NCBI GenBank assembly: GCA_041485845.1
Contig: JBGPKH010000200.1
Span: forward strand, 1-13,100
DNA: 13,100 nt
Reading direction: 5' to 3'
From: OMOG01 sp041485845
GTDB taxonomy: Bacteria; Acidobacteriota; Terriglobia; Bryobacterales; Bryobacteraceae
Part shown: positions 7,127 to 13,100 of the stretch, piece after piece
How positions within the stretch are numbered: the stretch's first letter is position 1
Layout: each line of letters starts with the position of its first letter
Notes under the pieces: generated by a model
The model's input: only the letters and a program-made list of their open reading frames with translations
Told to the model about the DNA's origin: nothing
Database searches by the model: none
Position numbers and translations under genes: made by a program

Positions 7127-8542
7127 TCAATCCTCCACCACGTGGCTCTCGAAGGACTCCCGGAACACGGGCCACCGGGCATGGTCGAAACTGCCGTCCG
7201 GCTGCAGACACTCGGCCGCCGAGTATCCCATGAAGAGGGCATGATGGAGGTTGTCGTGAGCGAACAACCCCTCGCGTCCGAACGTGAGCAGGTCTGACTG
7301 GCTGCCCAGCCAGCCGTCGATTGCGCGGAAGCGTTCCTCGTACCCGCGGACATAAACGGGGTAAGCTCGATTCAGCCGCCGCGTAATCACCCGCCGCACG
7401 CGCGAACGGACCGGCAGATCCACGGCAGCCAGCCAGCCAAGTGTCGAATCCCCCAGTTCACGGTCGCCCGCGCTCCACAGGTCGGAATTCACATCGCAGG
7501 GCAATTCTGCGCAAAGTACGGTGAGTCCGTCGGGATTCCCGGTTCCGCTGTAGTTCTTGGGCTCGGAAAGGCGCGTCAGCGGCACTCTTTCTTCGGGAAA
7601 GTAATGCGCGTCGAATTCGGTGAACTGCGATTCTTCCAGCACCAGGTAGATGAGGATCATGGCCCGAAACGCGAGTCCGCTCGCCGCCTCCAGAACTTCC
7701 GTGGGTGGAGCCGGTGTAACCAGGCCCGTCAGAATGTTGATCGGCAAGGTCGACCACACGCGTCCGCAATCCAAGGCGTGAAGCTCGCCGGCGCGTTCGT
7801 AGCATACCCGCCAATCGGCCGCGACCCTCTCGATTCGCGTAACGCGGGCGCCCAGGATCAACTCGCCTCCCGCTTCGCGCACGCCTTCGGCAAGGCGGTT
7901 CGAGATCTGCCCGTAGCCATTGCGCGGATAGTAGAATTTTCCCGCTTCCGTGGGCCTGAGGCCGGGGATGGCGGTGGCGATTTTGCGCAGCATCCTGCCC
8001 GGCGAATTCGCCGAAACACGGCGGCGCGCCAGCTCCACCGAGAGCTTGTCGGGCTCGACACCCCATAGCTTGCGGGCGTAAGGGAAATAAAAATCCCTGT
8101 AGATCGTGCGGCCAAGCCCGCGGGACAACACCGATTCGAACGTGGCGTCGCTCGCGGGCGGTGCGGCAAACCGTCTTCGCGCCAGGTCCCATGCGGCGCC
8201 CAGGGAAAAGGACAGGGGCAGGTGAGTCGCCAGGTCCACCGGCCGCAGAGGAAAATGGATCCAACGCCCGCGCAGGCGGATCCGCCCGTGACGATGTCGC
8301 AGCAGCAAGTCGTCGCCGAGCAGTTGCCGCAGGTCTCGAAGAATCGCCGGATCGCATGACGGGTGCAGGCGGTGGCTTCCGTAATCCGCGTTGACACCTT
8401 CCAGCACAAAGCTGCCGGCCAGGCCGCCGACGGCCTCCTTTTGCTCGATTACGGCAACCGGCGCAAGTCTCCTTCGCGCCACTTGCATGGCGGCGCCCAA
8501 ACCCGCGGGGCCGGCCCCGAGGATCGCGATCGCGGCGCTCAC
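7127..8542 (-). CDS. FAD-dependent oxidoreductase (UDP-galactopyranose mutase / protoporphyrinogen oxidase-like)
   Basis: The protein is 471 residues, with a GTG start at 8542. The N-terminal Rossmann fold shows ILGAGPAGLGAA (G9, G11, G14), with the ribose-binding acid E33 in VIEQKEAVGG and then GSHRLHP. Central motifs are DFYFPYARKLWG and FYYPRNGYGQ, and FGREGLFAHDNLHHAL stands near the C-terminus. This is the layout of the NAD(P)-binding/amine-oxidase group that includes COG1232-type proteins and UGM-like enzymes. The exact reaction is not clear; the neighbouring epimerase and GT2 suggest action on a sugar nucleotide or lipid-linked intermediate. The start is supported by AGGA (8551-8548) at 5-nt spacing and by a 4-bp GTGA overlap with the preceding membrane-protein gene. 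A longer open frame upstream overlaps that gene and carries no similarity. The stop is 38 bp before padR. Confidence 0.82.
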   Translation of the reverse strand: MSAAIAILGAGPAGLGAAMQVARRRLAPVAVIEQKEAVGGLAGSFVLEGVNADYGSHRLHPSCDPAILRDLRQLLGDDLLLRHRHGRIRLRGRWIHFPLRPVDLATHLPLSFSLGAAWDLARRRFAAPPASDATFESVLSRGLGRTIYRDFYFPYARKLWGVEPDKLSVELARRRVSANSPGRMLRKIATAIPGLRPTEAGKFYYPRNGYGQISNRLAEGVREAGGELILGARVTRIERVAADWRVCYERAGELHALDCGRVWSTLPINILTGLVTPAPPTEVLEAASGLAFRAMILIYLVLEESQFTEFDAHYFPEERVPLTRLSEPKNYSGTGNPDGLTVLCAELPCDVNSDLWSAGDRELGDSTLGWLAAVDLPVRSRVRRVITRRLNRAYPVYVRGYEERFRAIDGWLGSQSDLLTFGREGLFAHDNLHHALFMGYSAAECLQPDGSFDHARWPVFRESFESHVVED

Positions 8543-9465
8543 TCTCGTCCTCTTTTTCCGGCCAGCGCGTAGAGCAGCGCCGCATGTGAGGGAACCACGA
8601 TCAGACTGAAGGTGTGCTCGAAAAAATGGGTGCAGACCAGCCGGAATGGATCGGTGGTTTGAGCATGCCGGGCGATGCCGCCGGACAGCGCTCCAGCAGC
8701 CTGGTACGCTGCCAGAATCAGGAAGCCCGCAGCGGCCATCCGCGAAAAACAAGGCAAAGCCACGACCGTCCGTCTGGAATTCCGCCAGGGGCCGGCCGGC
8801 CGGATGCGCTCCGCCAGATACCCACATGCCGCGACCGCCAAGGGAACGGAAGTCAATGCGTGCGTGAACGTTTCGCGCGCCTGGTGACCCAGATAACGTG
8901 GATCCGTGAACGGCGACAAGTTGATGCCGAAGACCAGGCTCAGAATCGCAAAAGCTCCCCACGCGACTTTGAGGAGCCCTGCGTTTCCGCGATCACCCCG
9001 AGGGCCGGCGACCACGGTCAGCGCCATGGCCAGCAGCATCAGCGCCGCCTCGCTCAGGAAGTGGTATCCCCAGTGACTGCCGAATGCGAGGGGCACTCCA
9101 TCGCGCGTGTGGGACTGCGTCAAGAATCGAAGAGTCGTCGCCGGTCCGGCAGATATGACGGAGCCCATAAGAATGCAGCCGTCGACCGCCAAAACCAAGG
9201 CGGTGAGCCGCGCGGTCAAGCGCGCGCCCGGTGTACCTCTGCCGGCGCAATAGACCATAGCTCCCGCTACCGCGGCGCTCAGGAGCACGTCCACCGGCAA
9301 TTCTCCCGCCGCATGTTCGAAATAGAACAGCGTCGCCCAGAGCGTTCGCTGTCCGTCTTCGTGAACCGGGAGATTCAGGGGCCAGGCGGAACGGAAATGA
9401 ACGCAGATGGCGCCGAACGCGCAGACCAGGACGAGCGCCGGCAGACCGAACAGGAAAGCTCTCAT
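8539..9465 (-). CDS. Polytopic membrane protein of unknown function (308 aa)
   Basis: I do not recognise a family. About eight hydrophobic segments are visible: residues 3-25, 59-78, 84-106, 130-155, 166-183, 198-215, 240-262 and 284-302. This points to an integral inner-membrane protein. Histidines and aromatics cluster in or near the segments, for instance GSHWGYHFLSEAA and CTHFFEHTFSLIVVPSHAA. That pattern is compatible with a metal, haem or quinone-interacting membrane enzyme, but this is only an impression. The last 4 bp (GTGA) overlap the start of the FAD oxidoreductase, implying translational coupling and perhaps a complex. The ATG at 9465 is the first possible start after an in-frame TGA two codons upstream. 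It lies in a polysaccharide-type operon. Confidence 0.75.
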   Translation of the reverse strand: MRAFLFGLPALVLVCAFGAICVHFRSAWPLNLPVHEDGQRTLWATLFYFEHAAGELPVDVLLSAAVAGAMVYCAGRGTPGARLTARLTALVLAVDGCILMGSVISAGPATTLRFLTQSHTRDGVPLAFGSHWGYHFLSEAALMLLAMALTVVAGPRGDRGNAGLLKVAWGAFAILSLVFGINLSPFTDPRYLGHQARETFTHALTSVPLAVAACGYLAERIRPAGPWRNSRRTVVALPCFSRMAAAGFLILAAYQAAGALSGGIARHAQTTDPFRLVCTHFFEHTFSLIVVPSHAALLYALAGKRGRE

Positions 9466-9545
9466 GCACGGTCACCCGCCGGCGGCCTATGCCTCCAGCC
9501 GAGAGACTTCCACACGATGCCCGCGACGAGACTTCCTGAGATCAT
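9462..9545 (-). CDS. Possible 27-codon mini-ORF overlapping the membrane-protein start
   Basis: A short frame starts at ATG 9545 and ends at a TGA that overlaps the membrane-protein ATG (ATGA, 9465-9462). Its N-terminus is MISGSLVAGIVWKSLGW, hydrophobic then basic, and a G-rich stretch precedes the ATG at a plausible distance. It could couple translation across the 156-nt gap after the GT2 gene, or be chance. There is no family resemblance. A real small membrane peptide is possible but not supported beyond position. Confidence 0.22.
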   Translation of the reverse strand: MISGSLVAGIVWKSLGWRHRPPAGDRA

Positions 9546-9621
9546 GACCGCATCCCGCCCCGCTTCCGGCGAGCCGGGCCCAGGGGTGACGCTTCAGCCA
9601 CTGTCCGGCTGCAAGGCAGTC

Positions 9622-10467
9622 TCATCGCGCGAGCCGGCGCCTGGCGCGAGCCCTCCGCTCCTGGAGGAGAGCGGCGGCCCATAACAGGGCGGCGCCGGCC
9701 GCACCCTCCATCCTGTGCGGTCCTGCCGCGAAGAGTGCGATCAGGCCCGCGGGGAGCAGAACGCGCAGCGGGCGGAAGAGAATACCCAGTTTCGTGATCA
9801 GCCAAAGTATGCGCACAAAGTCGGCCGGCCGGATTTTGGACTTACCGACGCGCGGCAGGTAATCGATCGTCACATACGAGACCTTCTGCCCCGTGGCGAG
9901 CATTGCCAACGTGATGGTAGTAGTAAATGAAAACCCCGCCGGGTATAAGTCCCAGAAGGCAGTGGCGGCGGATTTTTCGATGAGCCGCAGCCCGGAATTC
10001 AAATCGGGTATGCGGCGCATCGCCAGGGCCATGGCATACTGGCGTAGCACCCACTTAGCCGGCCGCCGCACCCACGGAGTATGCACGTTGGATCCGATTC
10101 GCGCGCCGACTATCATGCGGGCGTCCGCCGCGCCCGCCAGCAGGCCGGGGATAGCACGAGGCGGATAAGTGCCATCCGCATCGCTGATGAGGATCCAGTC
10201 GTATCTGGCGGCTTTGATCCCGGCTTTCAGCGCCTCGCCATATCCGAGGTTTCGCCCCAGCCGGAGAACCGTCGCGCCGCAACTCGTCGCCACGCTCGCT
10301 GTCTGGTCCGTGGAACCATCGTCAACTACGATGATTTCAAATGCCCAGCCGGACTGGTTCATGGCCTCCGCGATTTCGCGAAGCTGGGACGCCAGCGCCA
10401 GTTCTTCATTGCACGCCGGAATGACAATGGTCGCTGTGCGAGACGGACAACCGCGCCGGTCGGCCAC
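9622..10467 (-). CDS. Family 2 glycosyltransferase (polyprenyl-phosphate sugar synthase-like)
   Basis: This 281-residue enzyme likely transfers a sugar from a nucleotide donor, probably to a polyprenyl-phosphate carrier at the cytoplasmic face. GT2 features in order: ATIVIPACNEE (12-22), VVDDGSTDQT (48-56), GRNLGYGEALKAG (71-83), the DxD-type motif SDADGTYPP (95-103), and DLNSGLRLI. YLPRVGKSKIRP (203-214) is the signature commonly seen in DPM1/GtrB-like enzymes. Two hydrophobic segments (about 217-250 and 256-268) and a very basic tail would anchor it in the membrane. The start is GTG at 10467, 3 nt after the epimerase stop, so the two genes form an operon. The donor sugar cannot be read from the sequence. 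An undecaprenyl-phosphate glycosyltransferase is more likely than a polysaccharide polymerase, given the short length. Confidence 0.9.
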   Translation of the reverse strand: MADRRGCPSRTATIVIPACNEELALASQLREIAEAMNQSGWAFEIIVVDDGSTDQTASVATSCGATVLRLGRNLGYGEALKAGIKAARYDWILISDADGTYPPRAIPGLLAGAADARMIVGARIGSNVHTPWVRRPAKWVLRQYAMALAMRRIPDLNSGLRLIEKSAATAFWDLYPAGFSFTTTITLAMLATGQKVSYVTIDYLPRVGKSKIRPADFVRILWLITKLGILFRPLRVLLPAGLIALFAAGPHRMEGAAGAALLWAAALLQERRARARRRLAR

Positions 10468-10470
10468 GGA

Positions 10471-11430
10471 TCAGTCGGCCCCGGCGGCCGCCGCCCTTAC
10501 ACCGCGCGTGTATGCGAGCTGTGCTCTGACGATCTCTTCGATCCGCCACGAGGGAGAATAGCCCAATTCGCTGCGCGCCCGGGTCAGATCGGCGGCAGTC
10601 TGTGCTACATCGCCGTATTGACTGCCAACTCTGCGCACGGCGATCCCCGCTCCCGTGATCCGCTCGACCATATCGATCACATCTGCGATTGCCGTAGGCT
10701 GCCCTCCCGAAATGTTGAAAACGCGCCATTCGCTGGTGCGCGCCGCGGCCAGCAGCAGGGCTTCCACGACGTCTGCCACTCCGGTGAAGTCCCTGCGGGC
10801 ATCCCCGCTGCCGTAGAGCTCAAAGACGCCGCCCTCGAGCGCAACGGAGATCAGACGGCTCAAGAGCATGTCGGGCCGCTGCCTCGGCCCGCAGACGGTA
10901 AACAAACGAAGCGACACCGCAGGCACTCCGAAGTTCTCCGCATAGAGCGAACACAAGTGCTCGGCGGAAAGCTTGGTTACGCCGTAGGGCGAGAACGGTT
11001 TTGGCACAGTCCCTTCTGACACCGTCGCGCAGCCCGTATTGCCGTAAACCGACGACGAGGACGCGAACACGAACCGCAGCAAACGCGGCGACCCGCGCAC
11101 CTGGTCAAGCAGATGCTGGGTTCCCAGGATATTATCCGCGACGTAGGAGGGGAACTCAGTGCTCCAGCTTGTCCTCACGCCCGGCCGGCCGGCCAAGTGG
11201 AAGATCCATTGGACCCTGTGGAGCATCCCGGCGTCCAGGCTGTCGATGGCTTTTTGCAGAAAGTGAAAATGCGGCGACTGCAAACAGACTTCGAGATTCC
11301 GGCGCTTAATAGCAGGATCGTAATATCCGGTAAGAGAATCTATCCCAACTACGGAATGTCCGGACGCCAGCAGCCTTTCGCACAAATGCGAACCCATGAA
11401 ACCCGCACAGCCCGTGACCAGAACCTCCAT
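10471..11430 (-). CDS. NAD-dependent nucleotide-sugar epimerase/dehydratase (extended SDR)
   Basis: This 319-residue cytoplasmic extended SDR probably interconverts UDP-sugars. The NAD-binding VLVTGCAGFMGSHL (G7, G10, G13) is followed by D31, HLAGRPGVR and ASSSSVYG. The catalytic pair is Y149/K153 in SPYGVTKLSAEH. YYDPAIKRRNL (36-46) and PGVRTSW resemble UDP-glucuronate and UDP-glucose 4-epimerases, but dehydratases of the same fold cannot be excluded. The ATG at 11430 is chosen because the Rossmann motif begins at once. The in-frame GTG at 11469 would add 13 residues without similarity and coincides with the predicted transcription start. A TATAAT -10 (11481-11476) lies upstream, giving a leader of about 38 nt. 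It is the first gene of the leftward glycan operon and is followed 3 nt later by the GT2 gene. Confidence 0.92.
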   Translation of the reverse strand: MEVLVTGCAGFMGSHLCERLLASGHSVVGIDSLTGYYDPAIKRRNLEVCLQSPHFHFLQKAIDSLDAGMLHRVQWIFHLAGRPGVRTSWSTEFPSYVADNILGTQHLLDQVRGSPRLLRFVFASSSSVYGNTGCATVSEGTVPKPFSPYGVTKLSAEHLCSLYAENFGVPAVSLRLFTVCGPRQRPDMLLSRLISVALEGGVFELYGSGDARRDFTGVADVVEALLLAAARTSEWRVFNISGGQPTAIADVIDMVERITGAGIAVRRVGSQYGDVAQTAADLTRARSELGYSPSWRIEEIVRAQLAYTRGVRAAAAGAD

Positions 11431-11475
11431 GCTCTCGCCGCGACTCGATTCCAATCCTCGCGCCGTCACGTCCGT

Positions 11476-11504
11476 ATTATAACCTGCGGGTCCCAGTTTT
11501 CGAA
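11476..11504 (-). promoter_or_regulatory. Promoter of the leftward epimerase operon
   Basis: On the minus strand a perfect -10, TATAAT (11481-11476), stands 17 bp from TTCGAA (11504-11499), which matches TTGACA at three of six positions. Transcription would begin near 11469, giving a leader of about 38 nt before the ATG at 11430, or almost none if the GTG at 11469 is used. Confidence 0.55.
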
Positions 11505-11527
11505 GCGGATTTCTAAATCTCTAAAAT
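11499..11527 (+). promoter_or_regulatory. Rightward promoter sharing the same TTCGAA box
   Basis: On the plus strand the palindromic TTCGAA (11499-11504) is followed, after exactly 17 bp, by TAAAAT (11522-11527), five of six matches to TATAAT. The predicted start is near 11534, just ahead of AAGGAG (11544-11549) and an ATG at 11552. A further TATAAT at 11558-11563 is an alternative -10 for the downstream GT-C gene, but has no good -35. The arrangement is inferred from pattern alone. Confidence 0.42.
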
Positions 11528-11551
11528 AGATATTACTTCAACCAAGGAGCG

Positions 11552-11662
11552 ATGTTATATAATGCATCTTCATTACCTATACCTACCGGACTTGTGTATT
11601 TCAGGCTCCCGGAGAAGGTGGATCGGATGACTGGTCTTACGGGGAAAACCCTGAAGTGCTGA
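11552..11662 (+). CDS. Possible 36-residue leader ORF upstream of the GT-C gene
   Basis: The ATG at 11552 follows AAGGAG (11544-11549), though only 2 nt separate them, and the frame runs to a TGA at 11660-11662, 22 nt before the GT-C-like gene. The peptide begins MLYNASSLPIPTGLVYF and ends TGLTGKTLKC; I do not recognise it. The first half uses AT-ending codons, unlike nearby genes, which argues against a long-conserved protein. Its position right behind a promoter could make it a leader peptide or uORF, or it may simply be leader RNA. Confidence 0.3.
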   Translation: MLYNASSLPIPTGLVYFRLPEKVDRMTGLTGKTLKC

Positions 11663-11684
11663 CCCTCCTCGCTGGGGCGGGACA

Positions 11685-13100
11685 ATGATCGCCTGGCTGC
11701 TGTGGCCCGAGATTCTGCTGGCCGCCGGCTTGTGCGCGCTGTCCTGGTGGCGGCCAGCACTCTGCGAGCCCTGGTGGAGAAGGCTGGAAGCCCGGGTCCG
11801 CCGCGTCACTCCGGCCGCCGGTCTGGCCATCGCCTTTCTGGCGCCCCTGTCGATTCGCGTCGCCCTGCTCCCCGTTGTGGACATGCCGAAGCCGGTGGTG
11901 ATGGATGAATTCAGCTATCTGCTCGGCGCAGACACGTTCGCATTGGGGCGTGTCGCGAACCCGCCGCTGCCGGCGCCGGGAGCTTTCCGTGCATCCTACG
12001 TCCTGACTTCGCCGGCGTATGTTTCCATTTACCCGCCGGCGCAGGCGGCGGTACTGGCATTCGGCCAGGTGGTCCTCGGCCACCCGTGGTGGGGGGTCTT
12101 CCTCAGTGTGGGCCTGATGTCAGCGGCAGGGTTTTGGATGGCCCGGGCCTTCGCGCCGAACGGCTGGGCCCTTCTCGCGGCCCTGCTCGCCGGAGTGCAA
12201 TTGGGAGCCTTTACCTATTGGATGAACAGCTATTGGGGCGGTTCGGTGGCCGCCATTGGCGGCAATCTGGTTGTCGGCGCCTATGGCAGGCTGCGGACAC
12301 GCCTGGCCATCGGACCCTCGTGCTGGCTGACCGCCGGTGCGGCCCTGCTGGTTCTGCGCCGGCCCTATGAGGGTTTGGCCTTGGTCCTTACCGTCTCCCT
12401 TCTGCTGGTGCACGATCTCGGCACCCAGCGCCCTAAACCGAAGTGGCCGGAGTTGGTCCGGCTTCTCGCGCCGCTGGCAGCCGGCACGCTCGGTCTGGGA
12501 CTGTTTACCGTTTGGTACAACCTCCGCTGTACCGGTGACTGGCGCAGCATGCCATACGTCATCGGCGATCGGGCGGCTTCTTCATTTCCACACTTTGTGT
12601 TCGAAAGCCCGCGGCCGCCGTTGGACCTGCCGGCAAACATGGCTCAGCTCGAGGCGTCCTACCGTGCGCCGGTATACTGGCGCAACCGTTCGGCGCGCGG
12701 CTACCTCGCGGCCAGGATGGAGCAGTTCGGCCGCGCCTTTTGGATTTTCCTCCGTCCTGCACTGTTACCGCCAATTCTCGTATCGGTGGTGGGACTGTGG
12801 ATCGCGCGACAGTGGAAGCTCGCCATCGCCCTGGCAGCCGCCCTGGCCGCACTCCTGATCGAGGTTCAGGTGCACCCTCACTACATCGCCCCTTTCGTGC
12901 CGCTGTATTGCCTCTTGCTGCTCCTGGGATTTCGAACGCTGCGCTCCTGGAATCCGCGCGGCCGGCCCTTCGGGCGTGCATTCAGCCGTTCCCTGGTGCT
13001 GGTCTTCGGTTCGGCTATGCTACTGGCAGCCGGGAGCCTTGTCTCTGGGACTACCCTGTGGGCAAATGATGCCGTGTTCGGATGTTGTGGACTGAGTTGG
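11685..13100 (+). CDS. GT-C-like polytopic membrane protein, 3' end beyond the window
   Basis: The frame is open for 472 codons from ATG 11685 to the window edge. A G-rich stretch (GGGGCGGGA) precedes the ATG, and an in-frame TGA ten codons upstream leaves no other ATG. About ten hydrophobic segments are visible. Motifs include MDEFSYLLGADTF (73-85) with an acidic D74-E75 pair after the first membrane segment, SIYPPAQA (114-121), GHPWWGVFLS, TYWMNSYWGGSVAAIGG (177-193) and RRPYEG (225-230). This pattern matches, from memory, a conserved acidobacterial/planctomycete family usually annotated as hypothetical. An acidic pair in the first external loop is typical of GT-C enzymes such as PMT and ArnT, which use polyprenyl-linked donors. 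Its glycosyltransferase role is inference. It diverges from the epimerase/GT2 operon and may use its lipid-linked product. Confidence 0.75.
   Translation, partial: MIAWLLWPEILLAAGLCALSWWRPALCEPWWRRLEARVRRVTPAAGLAIAFLAPLSIRVALLPVVDMPKPVVMDEFSYLLGADTFALGRVANPPLPAPGAFRASYVLTSPAYVSIYPPAQAAVLAFGQVVLGHPWWGVFLSVGLMSAAGFWMARAFAPNGWALLAALLAGVQLGAFTYWMNSYWGGSVAAIGGNLVVGAYGRLRTRLAIGPSCWLTAGAALLVLRRPYEGLALVLTVSLLLVHDLGTQRPKPKWPELVRLLAPLAAGTLGLGLFTVWYNLRCTGDWRSMPYVIGDRAASSFPHFVFESPRPPLDLPANMAQLEASYRAPVYWRNRSARGYLAARMEQFGRAFWIFLRPALLPPILVSVVGLWIARQWKLAIALAAALAALLIEVQVHPHYIAPFVPLYCLLLLLGFRTLRSWNPRGRPFGRAFSRSLVLVFGSAMLLAAGSLVSGTTLWANDAVFGCCGLSW

Noticed and set aside
8790..8806. CCGG-rich runs here and near 11179-11197 as possible repeats
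   Set aside because: They lie inside coding sequence and are explained by GC-rich codons (Ala, Gly, Pro, Arg).
8540..8962. An N-terminal extension of the FAD oxidoreductase (a longer in-frame ORF to 8962)
   Set aside because: It would overlap the membrane-protein gene by over 400 bp and shows no family similarity. The GTG at 8542 has a good ribosome binding site directly before the Rossmann motif.
8614..9684. A 356-codon plus-strand frame opposite the membrane-protein gene
   Set aside because: Its translation is polar and low in complexity. The opposite strand gives a coherent multi-helix protein with coupled start and stop signals.

Overview
This is a GC-rich chromosomal window, most likely from an acidobacterium of the Solibacter/Bryobacter type. 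The strongest pointer is a PadR regulator followed by an orphan 'ADOP' permease, a pair named after the Acidobacteria. A second pointer is a polytopic protein of a kind I recall mainly from Acidobacteria. The taxonomic call is inference; there is no rRNA here. No tRNA, insertion sequence, phage gene or CRISPR array was found.

Layout. (1) Positions 1-501 hold no gene I can support, only two small adjacent hairpins and an extended -10 element just before the first gene. (2) A rightward cluster (502-3668) encodes a fused 3-dehydroquinate dehydratase/shikimate dehydrogenase, a 66-residue exported protein and an amidase whose ribosome binding site overlaps the small protein's stop codon. (3) A short palindromic repeat (about 3684-3714) lies between the convergent amidase and cupin genes. 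(4) A leftward unit (7088-3750) runs PadR regulator, ADOP permease, cupin. A perfect 17-bp palindrome sits just upstream of padR and is the likely autoregulatory operator. (5) A second leftward operon (11430-7127) runs NAD-dependent sugar epimerase, GT2 glycosyltransferase, unknown polytopic membrane protein, FAD-dependent UGM/protoporphyrinogen-oxidase-like oxidoreductase. Junctions are tight (3-nt gap, 4-bp GTGA overlap), apart from a 156-nt stretch that may hold a 27-codon ORF. (6) A rightward gene for a GT-C-like polytopic membrane protein starts at 11685 and leaves the window.

How the genes may work together. The operon in (5) and the gene in (6) diverge from one AT-rich control region. 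Two promoter-like elements point outward from a shared palindromic TTCGAA, each with a 17-bp spacer. GT2 enzymes of this class often make polyprenyl-phosphate sugars, and GT-C enzymes use such donors. A cell-envelope glycan or glycolipid pathway is therefore a coherent hypothesis: the epimerase and flavoenzyme would shape the sugar, the GT2 would load the lipid, and the GT-C protein would transfer it. The least explained parts, and the best places to look for something new, are the 308-residue membrane protein translationally coupled to the flavoenzyme, the short ORF behind the divergent promoter, and the exported 66-residue partner of the amidase.
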